NCBI GenBank assembly: GCA_031277685.1
Contig: JAITLV010000284.1
Span: 1 to 34,105, forward strand
DNA length: 34,105 bases
Direction: 5' to 3'
Source: Sphingobacterium sp.
GTDB taxonomy: Bacteria > Bacteroidota > Bacteroidia > Sphingobacteriales > Sphingobacteriaceae
The position numbers and the translations under genes were made by a program. Below the pieces are notes generated by a model. The model was not told the DNA's origin. It saw only the letters and a program-made list of their open reading frames with translations, and did not search any database. Positions 7,158-17,300 of the stretch are shown in pieces (position 1 is the first letter of the stretch; each line of letters starts with the position of its first letter).

Positions 7158-9113
7158 ATGCAAAATCCTCTTTTAATACAAGCAATACCTCATGAAGATG
7201 AATCACCAATGAGTTTCTTGTTAAGAACAGCAGAACTCAATGCACATAGTTCAATTTTTAATTTAATAGGCAAAGAAAAGTATAAATCTATCATTCGTCA
7301 GTCTTTGAATTATCATATTTCTGATATGAAACGCTTCACTCAAGTGTTAGAAGTATTAAATCTTGATAGTTCTTATAAATTTCTAGCTTTTGAAAGATCA
7401 AGGCCAACCAATAGATCTCCTATAATGATTGGAACAATTGAAGTCCCCCATGAATTATTAGAATTAGAAGGTTTACGCTACTGTCCTACTTGTCTTTCTG
7501 AAAAAGCATATCTTAGAAAAATATGGACATTAAAGCCTATACATGCATGTCCAATACATTCTTGTTTGTTAATTGATTCTTGTCCTGAATGTAAGAATTT
7601 TCTTCTCCCCAAAACAGGGGTTCTAAGCTGTTCTCGCTGCGGTTTTAAATTAGATAAAGGACCTGTACAAAAAGTAAAATCAATGGAAAGTATCTATTGG
7701 TTTCTTGACATACTTACGCATAGTTCAAATGAAGTTTTTTCAGATTTTGCATCATGCTGGAAAGCATTCAATTCTTTCTTAAAAGATGATAATTCCAATA
7801 CAAATGAAAATATTTTTTTTAAAGTGTATGAATATTTTTCTGCCCCAGAAACTTCTGCCATAAAATTAAGTGAAAATATTAACAGTAGAAGTGAGAATTC
7901 TCATCCACGTATTCTATTGCTACCATTTCTAAAACATAAAAAACTTTTCAACAAGCATATTAAAATCACCGAAAAGAATTCTTCAGAATATAGAGTTAGT
8001 GAAAATAGTATTTCCAGAAATCTTAGAAATTATGAAATACAACTGATCTTAAATATTTCTCGATTTGAGCTTGAGAAATTGATAGAAAATGACTTTTTGA
8101 AGCTTGGACAGAAAGAACTCTATAAAGGAGATATTGCTAGCAGAGACATAGAACACTTCTTAATTGATACATATTCTCAACCTAAATCTGCACATCTAAC
8201 TAGCATCGAAGCCCCCCCAGACAATGATAGTATGCAATTAAAGGATGTTGCTAAGTTGTTAGATATCAATTATGACCTTGCTAGAAAACTAGCAAAATCT
8301 GGATGGTTCAAATTAGAGAATACAAATGAAATACCACAGACTTTCAAAAAATATTCAAAAGAAAAGGTGAATGAATTCAAAGAAAATTACATACTCGTTA
8401 GTCCACTAGCAACACAACTAGAGGCATCTCCAACTAATCTAGTAGAAAAATTAAGGGCTTTAGGTATTACTCCTACTAATGGTCCACATATAGATTCAAC
8501 TGCAATCAATATTTTTTTAAAGACTGATGTCCAGGATATAAAACCAGATGACTTAAGTATGATTAAGAGCTATCCAACTCGTTCTGGAAGACAAAAAAAT
8601 GCGTTAAAAAATGTGCCCCAGAGTACCGAGTATTATTCTTTAAAAGATGCTGCTTCCATACTAAAAATCAGCTCTAACAAAGTGGCTGTACTTGTTCACA
8701 GAGGGATTCTTGTGAAAGATGAGAACAATCCTTTATCAATTCAGATCCAAGAAAGTTCGCTGTTAAATCTTAAGAACAAACTCAATAGCGAAAATTATAT
8801 TTCCTATGTAGATGCAGCAAAGCAATTAAATTGTCCTATTAATTGGATAAAAAAATATTGGTGTGATACGGGATTCTTACATATTGAAAATTTAGTTTAC
8901 TGGAAGCTTATTAACAAGAATGAGCTAACTGAAGTTTTGAAGTTAAAAGAGGAATTCATAACTGGTGCTGAAGCAAGCACCCTTTTAGGTATGCCTCACT
9001 CTCATATCACCAACTTACAGAGCCAAGGGCTTATAAAACCTTACTATTTTGGAAAAAATGAGAAAAAAGTTAGACTCTTCAAAAAAGAAGACATCTTGAA
9101 TCATTGTAATTAA
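7158..9113 (+). CDS. tniQ: TniQ/TnsD-family target selector with HTH array
   Basis: A 651-aa target-selection protein. The N-terminal TniQ domain ('PHEDESPMSFLLR') leads into zinc-binding pairs C109/C112, C131/H134, C142/C145 and C158/C161, typical of TniQ and TnsD. From about residue 290 to the end the protein contains a series of segments that each resemble a MerR/excisionase-like HTH, near 290-315, 355-390, 410-440, 490-520, 546-580 and 597-651 (for example 'SLKDAASILKISSNKVAVL'). TnsD uses its C-terminal half to read the attachment site, so this array is a plausible sequence-reading module. It starts 11 nt after tnsC. No second TniQ and no CRISPR-Cas genes are nearby. The repeat interpretation comes from pattern, not structure. 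Confidence 0.85.
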   Translation: MQNPLLIQAIPHEDESPMSFLLRTAELNAHSSIFNLIGKEKYKSIIRQSLNYHISDMKRFTQVLEVLNLDSSYKFLAFERSRPTNRSPIMIGTIEVPHELLELEGLRYCPTCLSEKAYLRKIWTLKPIHACPIHSCLLIDSCPECKNFLLPKTGVLSCSRCGFKLDKGPVQKVKSMESIYWFLDILTHSSNEVFSDFASCWKAFNSFLKDDNSNTNENIFFKVYEYFSAPETSAIKLSENINSRSENSHPRILLLPFLKHKKLFNKHIKITEKNSSEYRVSENSISRNLRNYEIQLILNISRFELEKLIENDFLKLGQKELYKGDIASRDIEHFLIDTYSQPKSAHLTSIEAPPDNDSMQLKDVAKLLDINYDLARKLAKSGWFKLENTNEIPQTFKKYSKEKVNEFKENYILVSPLATQLEASPTNLVEKLRALGITPTNGPHIDSTAINIFLKTDVQDIKPDDLSMIKSYPTRSGRQKNALKNVPQSTEYYSLKDAASILKISSNKVAVLVHRGILVKDENNPLSIQIQESSLLNLKNKLNSENYISYVDAAKQLNCPINWIKKYWCDTGFLHIENLVYWKLINKNELTEVLKLKEEFITGAEASTLLGMPHSHITNLQSQGLIKPYYFGKNEKKVRLFKKEDILNHCN

Positions 9114-9185
9114 ATAAATTCTAAATTTTGCTCGACTAATTTTTTTTAAATGAATAATATTTATTACTTTGATTTTCAGAAATTT

Positions 9186-9206
9186 TTTCTACTTAACAAG
9201 TAGAAA
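9186..9206 (+). terminator. Hairpin after the tns operon
   Basis: TTTCTACTT-AAC-AAGTAGAAA is a perfect 9-bp stem with a 3-nt loop, 72 bp after the tniQ stop. It has T-runs on its 5' side and a short T stretch after it. It probably terminates or protects the tns transcript before the ABC-3C operon. Confidence 0.5.
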
Positions 9207-9249
9207 TTTAGCTTTAAACATAGTTAGAATCCAACATTCTAATCATCTG

Positions 9250-9294
9250 CCAATAAACTATAGAAAAAATTACATTTAGGGCTTTTTCTATTGG
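9250..9294. promoter_or_regulatory. Inverted repeat upstream of the ABC-3C operon
   Basis: CCAAT...AGAAAAA is mirrored by TTTTTCT-ATTGG within the 122 bp between the tniQ hairpin and the ABC-3C start. The arms are partly A/T runs, so symmetry may be partly chance. It is the only candidate control element in this gap. A strong AAGGGGGGAAG ribosome binding site follows at ~9313. Confidence 0.3.
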
Positions 9295-9328
9295 AAAAGA
9301 AAATTTTAAGTTAAGGGGGGAAGTATAA

Positions 9329-10759
9329 ATGGCTTTTGATGCATCACCATCTTGGAGTGGCTTCAACTATCAAGGCAAGGTTGCCCTCTACTATGCCTTA
9401 AAATGTATCAATTCAGAGGTGATTGAAAAAGACTTCTCAGGTTATAGCTTAATGCTAGAAGATAATGAAGATTTTGAAGTAATTGTTGATGACATATCTA
9501 CCTCTTTTCATCAAGTAAAAGCATATGAAAAAAGTAGCTATAGTAAATATTCAGATGCTCTTTTGGAAATAACTTTAGAACTTTCAAAAAATCCAAATGT
9601 GATTGGAAAAATTCACACATGGAAAGTCATAAACTTTAAATCTGATTGTAACGACCTTCGATCATCAATTTCAGATGATATCCAGAAAATTTTAGATGAA
9701 TATCAGGCTGCAACCGATCAAAATTCGATTCTTCACAAAGCTGCATCTAATGCAAAGAATCCCTGCAAAACTACGTCTATTATTAGAAATGCATTTACAG
9801 ATAAGTCAGATGAAGAGTTAGCCTTACAGTTACAATCTATTCTAAGTGGGACAAATGATGCTTTATCTAGAATTTCTGCATATGAATATGATGACGGAAA
9901 TTCATTTTGTGACCTTAGCGAGATCAATGCAAAGATTAAATTAGAACTATCTATTTGTTTTTCAAAAAGAAAAACTCATGTCACAACAAACCAATTAAAT
10001 AAAGCATTTCTATACTTCTTAGGAGTTATGGATAAATATATTATTCATCGTCATAAGAATAAACAAAGCCCAACAAAGATTCCTATAACATTCGTTGAGA
10101 TAATTGATGCGCTTAATATAGACCATGAGGATGTTAGTAACGAATATGTTGCTCTAAATTTTAAAGATAGATTTTTCTTCTATATATATGACTTTATGGA
10201 AGATCCAGATGAAGAATATCAATTTCCTGAACCTGGCAGTCAATGTAATTTACAAGAAATACGTAAACTATTATTAAATTTATCTGCTCACGAACTTTGG
10301 GAACATTATCGTAATTTCTCTCCACACATTGATCTTCAAAATAGTAATATTATCAATACTTTTGAGACAGATTTTACAGGGATTAGACATGTCCTTATAC
10401 GAATTTTTCATGACCTTGATTATAACTTAGCTACCCATACGCAGAATGATTATAAATTAATGTACAGATCTATATCCCCGCCACATCAAAACTACCTTCC
10501 CACAACAATTAAGATTCATCGTAAGGTTACCCAAATTGAAAGAGCTATCAGCTCAAATAAAGGTAGTATTGAAATTTTGTATGAAGTTGAAAATCTTATA
10601 TATGATGGCAATACCATCGAATCTATTTCGCCAAACACATCAAAACATACAGATGTACCACCTGTTCTAGATACAGATTTAAGATCCAAGAGAAATGAAC
10701 CACTTAAGGTTATAAATCTTATTCCCTTAACAGATGCAAAGGAACAATTAACTAAATGA
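9329..10759 (+). CDS. ABC-3C system nuclease-like component
   Basis: A 476-aa protein, the first gene of a three-gene operon. The N terminus ('PSWSGFNYQGKVALYYAL') and following residues E44-D45...D48...Q62-V-K64 match the restriction-endonuclease-like fold seen in Cap4/DUF4297-type dsDNA nucleases, with E/D and QxK as likely catalytic residues. The remaining ~300 residues are helical, ending in a polar tail that would correspond to the ABC-three-component (ABC-3C) C-terminal domain. With a middle component and an SMC-like ATPase this forms an ABC-3C conflict system, predicted to be anti-phage. The last codon overlaps the next start (ATGA), showing tight coupling. The effector assignment is by family pattern; phage specificity is unknown. 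Confidence 0.72.
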   Translation: MAFDASPSWSGFNYQGKVALYYALKCINSEVIEKDFSGYSLMLEDNEDFEVIVDDISTSFHQVKAYEKSSYSKYSDALLEITLELSKNPNVIGKIHTWKVINFKSDCNDLRSSISDDIQKILDEYQAATDQNSILHKAASNAKNPCKTTSIIRNAFTDKSDEELALQLQSILSGTNDALSRISAYEYDDGNSFCDLSEINAKIKLELSICFSKRKTHVTTNQLNKAFLYFLGVMDKYIIHRHKNKQSPTKIPITFVEIIDALNIDHEDVSNEYVALNFKDRFFFYIYDFMEDPDEEYQFPEPGSQCNLQEIRKLLLNLSAHELWEHYRNFSPHIDLQNSNIINTFETDFTGIRHVLIRIFHDLDYNLATHTQNDYKLMYRSISPPHQNYLPTTIKIHRKVTQIERAISSNKGSIEILYEVENLIYDGNTIESISPNTSKHTDVPPVLDTDLRSKRNEPLKVINLIPLTDAKEQLTK

Positions 10760-11469
10760 TTACCATTATTAATAAAATTCTTTCAAGTAATGGATACCAA
10801 GTAGTTGATATAGAGCTACTAGATAACAATCCCAATATATTTCTTTTCAGTCCTAGTTCAAATGACAATAAAGAGGAATACTTCGTTACTATTCAGCTAC
10901 CTACTCAATCTAATGAATCAGCAAAGGAATTACTAGAACATAAAGCTGAGGAGCTATTTGAAGCCATAAGCGACTCTGATAAGGTTGAGCGTTATTTCAT
11001 AAAAAATTGTACTATGCTGATCTGCCATAATGAGACTTTAATACATAAAGAAACTATATTTTCAATTGAAGAAGACCCTTATAATTTTAAAAAAAATATC
11101 ATCACTTATTCGGAAACTGAATTGAATGACTTAAAAGACTTCCTAACAAGCAATAACATTAATGAAATTTCAAATTCTGTTATAAGTGACATTATTAATA
11201 ATAGAAATGGCCAAAATTTTACAGATTTCAAGAATACACATAAAACTATTAGAAACTACTACTCCCTCTTCCTAAAAATAGCTTTAAAGCTTCCGTTCAT
11301 TATGTACACTCCCTCTAAAAAGGAGTTAATAAATCTAAGTTTAGAGATTGAAAACTCTTTTAATGCACAAGATTCTCTGATCTATAAAAAAATAATGGAG
11401 TCAGATATAGAATGGTCTGAAAGTGATACTTATCTACAAGTCGTAAAAATTTGGGGAGACTTAACATGA
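10756..11469 (+). CDS. ABC-3C middle component
   Basis: A 237-aa acidic protein between the nuclease-like gene and the SMC-like ATPase, with ATGA overlaps on both sides. It shows no signal peptide, membrane segment or catalytic motif. The N terminus is alpha/beta ('MITIINKILSSNGYQVVDIELL'), then helical. Position and size match the 'middle component' of ABC-3C systems, thought to bridge effector and ATPase. The assignment is mostly by context. Confidence 0.6.
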   Translation: MITIINKILSSNGYQVVDIELLDNNPNIFLFSPSSNDNKEEYFVTIQLPTQSNESAKELLEHKAEELFEAISDSDKVERYFIKNCTMLICHNETLIHKETIFSIEEDPYNFKKNIITYSETELNDLKDFLTSNNINEISNSVISDIINNRNGQNFTDFKNTHKTIRNYYSLFLKIALKLPFIMYTPSKKELINLSLEIENSFNAQDSLIYKKIMESDIEWSESDTYLQVVKIWGDLT

Positions 11470-13829
11470 TTCAATTACAAAAAGTCACATTCAAAAATTT
11501 TAAAATATTTGGCAATGAACCATATATAATAAATTTTGGGCAGAGTAATCTTATACTTTTAGATGGACCAAATGGTTATGGAAAAACTTCTGTATTCGAT
11601 GCAATTGAATTAGCTCTAACTGGAAATATTTCTCGTCTAATTTCTGTCGAAAACCGCCAAGTTCCTACTGATATCGTTGTTGCACATAAAGGAAATGAAA
11701 ATATTGAGATTACAATTGAATTCATTGATGAAAATTCAAATGTCAAAATATTTCAACGAAAACTTAAAAACAATCCGCCTAATGCTTTAAAAAAGATATC
11801 CAAATTTACAGAATTATGGGAATTACATGAAATAATAGATGAAAAATCAATTACTTCATCTCAAAATAAATTAGAACAATATTTTGATAGTAAAGATTTC
11901 GCTAGAGACTTTTTACTTTTTCATTATGTACAACAAGAGGAAACATCTCAATTTCTTAAGACAAAGAATGAAGCAAGAAGAGCTGAAGAGTTAGCCCAGC
12001 TTTTTGGAAACACTTTGGAGGCTGATGAAAAGCTCAACAAACTAATAGATATTCAAAAAAAAATAACTCTTGCAAAAAAACCAATTGAGGCTGAAATTCA
12101 ATACATCAAAGATACATATAAAATTGATAACGATACGCACAGCACAATAGAAAGCTTTCAACAACATTCGTATGCTTTCCCAGAATTAATAAAGAATAAT
12201 AAATCTCCTTTTTGGGATTCATCCTCTATTTTAGATTTCACTAAAGAAAAACTAAATATCGCTTTAGATGAAATTAACAGTATTAAAAATCTTATTAAAT
12301 ATCAGAATTTTTATATTAGAAGTCGAAGTTTTGAAAGTGCTATTCAACAGCGCGAATATCTTGCACTTTATCTAGGATATTACAAATCTCTTGAACAATA
12401 TGATTTTTATCTTAATCAGAATAAAACTAACCAACTAATTAAGAATACCTATAACATTTTAAATAGCGGTGATCTTAAATTAATTCAATCATCATTAAAC
12501 CTTGAAACTATTTATAAAACTTTAGGTCTTGAAAATCATCAATCTTTTGAAAATTCGCTTCAAGCATTAATTTTTGAAGAAACAAAAACGAACGGTTTAA
12601 ATTCTATTTATACGGAACTTATCAAATATCATGATGAAATTTCTTCAAATATAAAAAATATACCAGAAGAATCTAAGTGCATACTTTGTGGCCATGACTA
12701 CCTAAATCATGATTCTTTAGCTCATGCTATAGCTAAACATAAACTTACATTACAATCAGAACTATCTGATAAAGATAAAATTTTAGTAAAAATTAGAAAC
12801 ACTTTTAATGATTTTCACCTTCGCCCCCTTATTAAAGCTTGTCAAATTTATCAGGACCAAAATACAGCTATTTCCCATGAAAACTTGCAATCTTTAACGA
12901 AAGCTCTCACTAACAAAGATCTTTTAGATAGAATTCATAAATGGCTACTTACCGAAAAAATTGAATACAATGATTTAATAGTGAATATCCTTCCAACAAC
13001 AGGTGGAACAGCTCACATAACTGAGGCTACAAATCAACTATGCGTAAGAATTCACACAGCAATAGGTATTATTCCCGAAGGCTACTTGGAAGCTAATGAA
13101 TCCAATGCCTTCGATAGATTTTATAGAGAATATTTCAACAACTCTCAGGATCAATTGGCTCTAGCACAAACTCTTATTTTTGATCAAAAAGAAAACTATC
13201 TTCAAAGTTTATATTTAAATTCCTTAACAGAAACTTATAAGCAACTTTCTACACTTCGCCAAAAATTCAATCTACTAGATAGAGCTTTAATCGATGTTAA
13301 TCGCCTAATTACATCTGTTAAATCTAAAATCAGACAATATAGAAAAAAATTAATAACAGAGATTGAAATTCCATTTTATATTTATTCAGGGAAAATTCTA
13401 CAAACTCATCAAGCTGGTCTTGGACATGGAGTATTTATCAAAGATCCAACAGGTGATGATGAACTTAAGAATGTACGTTTAGTTTCCAACTGGGAAAGTG
13501 ATCATGACATACTAAATACAATGAGTTCGGGACAGATATCTGCTGTTGTAATTGCTTTAACTTTAGCGCTACACCGAGTTTACTCTACAAAATTTTCTAC
13601 AATTCTTATCGATGATCCTGTTCAGACAATGGATGATATAAATATGTCTTCATTAGTCGAAGTTCTACGTAATGACTTTAGTAACAAGCAAATAATTCTA
13701 TCTACTCATGAAGATAAAGTGGCTAGGTACTTTACTTACAAATTTTTAAAATACAGTAAAAATGTAAAATCAGTTAATTTAATGCAAAGAAAAGAATATT
13801 TATTAAGTAATAACTATGTATATAACTAA
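11466..13829 (+). CDS. ABC-3C SMC/Rad50-like ATPase
   Basis: A 787-aa ABC ATPase of SMC/RecN/Rad50 type. Walker A is GPNGYGKTS (34-42). A long helical middle contains a CxxC (C405-IL-C408) resembling a zinc hook. The ABC signature is MSSGQ (686-690), Walker B is TILIDDP with D716/D717, and the H-loop His is H748 in 'LSTHEDK'. I chose the ATG at 11466, which overlaps the previous TGA and has GGGGAG upstream. In ABC-3C systems the ATPase is expected to sense foreign DNA or replication structures and trigger the nuclease. The stop lies only 18 bp before the first site of the array at 13848, with no terminator between. Confidence 0.85.
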   Translation: MIQLQKVTFKNFKIFGNEPYIINFGQSNLILLDGPNGYGKTSVFDAIELALTGNISRLISVENRQVPTDIVVAHKGNENIEITIEFIDENSNVKIFQRKLKNNPPNALKKISKFTELWELHEIIDEKSITSSQNKLEQYFDSKDFARDFLLFHYVQQEETSQFLKTKNEARRAEELAQLFGNTLEADEKLNKLIDIQKKITLAKKPIEAEIQYIKDTYKIDNDTHSTIESFQQHSYAFPELIKNNKSPFWDSSSILDFTKEKLNIALDEINSIKNLIKYQNFYIRSRSFESAIQQREYLALYLGYYKSLEQYDFYLNQNKTNQLIKNTYNILNSGDLKLIQSSLNLETIYKTLGLENHQSFENSLQALIFEETKTNGLNSIYTELIKYHDEISSNIKNIPEESKCILCGHDYLNHDSLAHAIAKHKLTLQSELSDKDKILVKIRNTFNDFHLRPLIKACQIYQDQNTAISHENLQSLTKALTNKDLLDRIHKWLLTEKIEYNDLIVNILPTTGGTAHITEATNQLCVRIHTAIGIIPEGYLEANESNAFDRFYREYFNNSQDQLALAQTLIFDQKENYLQSLYLNSLTETYKQLSTLRQKFNLLDRALIDVNRLITSVKSKIRQYRKKLITEIEIPFYIYSGKILQTHQAGLGHGVFIKDPTGDDELKNVRLVSNWESDHDILNTMSSGQISAVVIALTLALHRVYSTKFSTILIDDPVQTMDDINMSSLVEVLRNDFSNKQIILSTHEDKVARYFTYKFLKYSKNVKSVNLMQRKEYLLSNNYVYN

Positions 13830-13847
13830 TATATTAATTGTAGAAAT

Positions 13848-14038
13848 TGACACAGGTTGTGTCGTTTTATTCAAAAAATGACAGAGGTTGCGTCGCTTAC
13901 CTTTGTCATTATGTGTCGCAATGTTTTCTAAGTCATTAAAGTTAATAATCTCTGAATGACAAACCTTGTGTCGCGTGACGAGCGTCACGCGAAAAACGAC
14001 AATTGAAACTTCCCTAGCGACAATTGAAATTTCCCTGA
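13848..14038. mobile_element. Transposon-end-like site array A
   Basis: Four related sites read left to right: TGACACAGGTTGTGTCG (13848-13864), TGACAGAGGTTGCGTCG (13879-13895), TGTCATTATGTGTCG (13904-13918) and TGACAAACCTTGTGTCG (13957-13973). The last overlaps a perfect palindrome, CGCGTGACG-AG-CGTCACGCG (13972-13991). Two inverted sites beginning CGACA follow (13997-14038). Short repeated sites at an extremity are the hallmark of Tn7-like ends bound by TnsB. Location directly after the cargo of a tnsABC-tniQ element supports a right end. The orientation flip at the palindrome is unusual: the inner sites have the polarity expected of a left end. Confidence 0.65.
13997..14038. repeat. Outer 21-bp direct repeats of array A
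   Basis: Two abutting 21-bp copies occupy 13997-14017 and 14018-14038. Both start CGACAATTGAAA, continue with C/T then TTCCCT, and differ at only a few positions. Contiguous sites of this kind resemble TnsB sites at a Tn7 right end. Their distal half (TTCCCT) differs from that of array B (TTGTCATT), although the CGACA half is shared. Confidence 0.7.
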
Positions 14039-14041
14039 TTC

Positions 14042-14069
14042 AAAAGCCATCTCATAGTAGGTGGCTTTT
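14042..14069 (+). terminator. Rho-independent terminator next to array A
   Basis: AAAAGCCATCT pairs with AGGTGGCTTTT (one mismatch) around a 6-nt loop, with T's following; a typical bidirectional Acinetobacter-style terminator. It starts 4 bp after the last repeat of array A, as would be seen if an element had inserted at the 3' end of a gene's transcription unit, like Tn7 at glmS. The 268 bp from here to the VPA1262 start hold no other feature I can support. Confidence 0.7.
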
Positions 14070-14337
14070 ATCTTTTAAACTTAAAACAAATTCGCCAGAT
14101 GAAATATAGATAATTATTTTTAACTAAAATTTTACTTTCTATAGGAGATTCTAGTTTCACAAATTAGTATATTGATTAATCTAGCTATTTATCATCAATT
14201 CAATACACCTCTCTGATAATTTCTTAGTGGACTAATAGTCAATTCTATAGCTATATGCCTATTTATTATAATTATCAGTCTAAATTCTTAACAAAATCAA
14301 AAATAATTCCCAATCATTATTAATTTTAGGAAGCGAA

Positions 14338-17300
14338 ATGCATCAACACGCTCAAGAAAAATTAAAGTCTCCTACTTTGAACGACTTAATCAATGATAGT
14401 AGACTAGAAAGATTGTTCTCAAAAAATGTTAAACCCTGTGCACTTCAACTGTGGGTATTACAAGTTAAATGCGGCCAATTAATTGAGAATCGGATAGTTT
14501 ACGGCCGCTTGCTTCCTTATAATCACTTTGATAACACTTGGACTTTCAGCGATAACAACAAGTTCTGTACTATTGACCAAAAAACTAAGGCTAGAGTAAC
14601 GAAACTTACTTTGTACCTTCAAAGCATTCATTGTGCTGATCTATTAAGATTATTAAATGATAGGCAAACTATTACCACAATTAGCACGGAACTAGGGTTC
14701 ATAATTCCAAAAAAGTTAGAAAAAGAATTTGGAAAAACCTCCCTATCTCCTACTGATCTTGCTTACCGCCCTGTTGCATACCTTATAAATCGTGATGCTT
14801 ATCATCATTCACTCTCTAGCCCACATGGAGAAGCTGGAGCATTTAGTGCCTCAATTACCCAAACTGATAAGGATGCATTATTTCAACTGGGATCTCTATA
14901 TAGTCCAAAGTTAACTAAGATGGTCGTCAAATCTCTTAATGGAGATACAGGTATGGACTTTTCTAATACCGATACCTCTAGATTTGGTGACATAGAATTG
15001 CTAGTTTTTCCAACCTTAGATGATCATGAGCGAAACTTATTAGAAATAACCTGGATAAACTCACCACACACTTTAATAACTAGGTTTAATCCCTCTCAGA
15101 TACCATATTATAACAGTTTTCAATTTCGTCTAAATATCGAAAATAATAGTCAAATCACTTATTCAGTACTCGCTATAGCAGAAAAAAATAAAGATGGATT
15201 ATTTGAGTGTAGGTTCGAATTAGATGAAGAAGTAAGTGGCTGTATAGATAGTACTGAACTAGAGATTTTCGGCTTTCGTGATAGTACTTATAAACAAGGT
15301 ACGTTATGTTCACGCTGGCAAATTGGATATATTAGGGAAATGCATTTTCAAAGCCATGTTGTTGGTCATGGAAGAGGTAGTTCATTTAAGTTCGATTGGC
15401 TAGAAAAAACAGCTCAACATGCTGACAAACTAAGAGTAGAAGCAGCCCTAACGATTAATCACAATAATCAAGATTTTGCTGGTCACGTCGGGGGACGTGA
15501 GGTAGATTCATGGGTTCCAGTCAACCGTGAAATAGCTACTCTTTTTAAACGGCTACATCCCCAAAAATCGAATGGTCTATTCTGCCCCCGCTGGAGTCAG
15601 GGTAATGATAATGGTCGTTTACAACTCGTAGAATGGTTCAAGGCGTTACTAACTCAATATCAACAGCACCAAATAGTCATTTTTGATCCTTATTTTGAAG
15701 ATGCAGGTTTAGGCTTATTATTGCTTTACTCTGTACAAAAATCAGACTATATCGTATTCAGATCTTTACCAAAAACCCCTCCAAAAGATAAACCTCAACG
15801 CCGCCAATCAGATAATACGGCTCAGAATGGGATTAATAATCTATTAGCTAATTGTGAGCAAAGCCATCACCAGCTAAGACACCTTAAGTTACGGATTTAC
15901 GGATTGAAGGAAGGTCGTCTACATGATCGCTATATAATAATTATGGGTAAAGATGGTCTTCCAATCACAGGTTTTCATCTATCTAACTCATTTCAAAGGG
16001 CGGCCGAAAACCATCCGCTACTGATTACACCAATTCCATCAGATACTTTGCTAGATGTAGAAGAGTATGTGTTATCACTGATACAAGAAGCCAAAGTATC
16101 ACAGAATCAAGAAAATATTGAAAATACCAATATGCGTCTTCTCTTCGACTCTACAGCTTTACCTCCTTCAACACCGAAACGGTACGAGCCATTACTCTTT
16201 CTCAATAAAACTTTTGCAGGTGAAGTACTTAGTATTTGGTGTAGTGAGCCTACACTACACGGTTTAAACAGTAACGCACTAAAAGAACAAATGACTACCC
16301 TCGGCCTACTTGAAGAAGAATCTCTCAATTTATCCACAAGAGTAACAAGTTTTCATAACTTTTTAGATCAGCAAGCAGACAACTTCAATAACTTCGGCCC
16401 AATCTGGGAAATACTTGGAGATATATTTGCTCATTCACATACTAATGAATATTACATAGAAAAACTTGAATCTGAACATAGTTTTTTAAAATTTCTAGCT
16501 CATTTTCTCAAGTTATCATTTAATCGTGAATATACAGAAATAGATAAGAATTTAACTGTAGTAGAGTCTCAATTCTTTACAAGAACCATCGAAGAGTTAC
16601 TATATAGCCCATATCAACCACACCACTTATTTCATACGACAAAATATTCTGCTTTAACTTGGTCAGAATACTTCGCTATTAAGTTCTTATGGCAATTTAA
16701 TCCAGATGTACTCTTGGAAATTGCCGAAAAACAAATATTAGATATTCCTACAGACAACCAAAGCTCAAAAATCATACGACTATCCCTCCTAAGCCAAATC
16801 GTTAGTGAAATTTCTCTTTCTGTACAAATCAGAATCAGTGAAATACAACTAGATCGATTACTTAGTAGTAGTAGTGCCTTATTCTATTGGATGGGACTAC
16901 ATGCTATCCAAATACAATTAGAAAAACCGAATGGCCTTTCCAAAGCTATATCATTGATAACTAACTTTACAACCGCAAATCAAATACAAGTCCTTGGCTG
17001 GATGATTAATCGTGCTGCTAAAAAATCAGATAATATCGAAGCCTATAAAGGCCTTATCACAGCATTACATAAAATTTTACCTTCAAAGATTTCTAAAGAT
17101 GAATTAAAAAGCTTAATTGACTCAATGCGTGGACATATGAAACAACTGGCTTGGGCAGAACCTTGGTTATTCCAAGACATCATTTCTCCTCTACTAGAAA
17201 ATGATCGTGTTAACGTCGATGATGCCTGCGAGATTTGGACTCAAGAACTCATTTCAATGCTTGAGCCAGAAGGTCCAAATACATCTTTATTATTTGACCA

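Noticed and set aside
3632..9113. CRISPR-associated transposon (CAST)
   Set aside because: No cas12k, cascade genes or CRISPR repeats are present in the window; target choice appears to rest with TniQ alone.
13803..13988. A 61-aa minus-strand open frame
   Set aside because: It lies across the end-array repeats and the 3' end of the ATPase gene; it is explained by those features.
13848..14038. A CRISPR array at the repeated TGACA...TGTCG sites
   Set aside because: Repeats are only 15-22 bp, degenerate and unevenly spaced, spacers are not unique 30-mers, and there are no cas genes.
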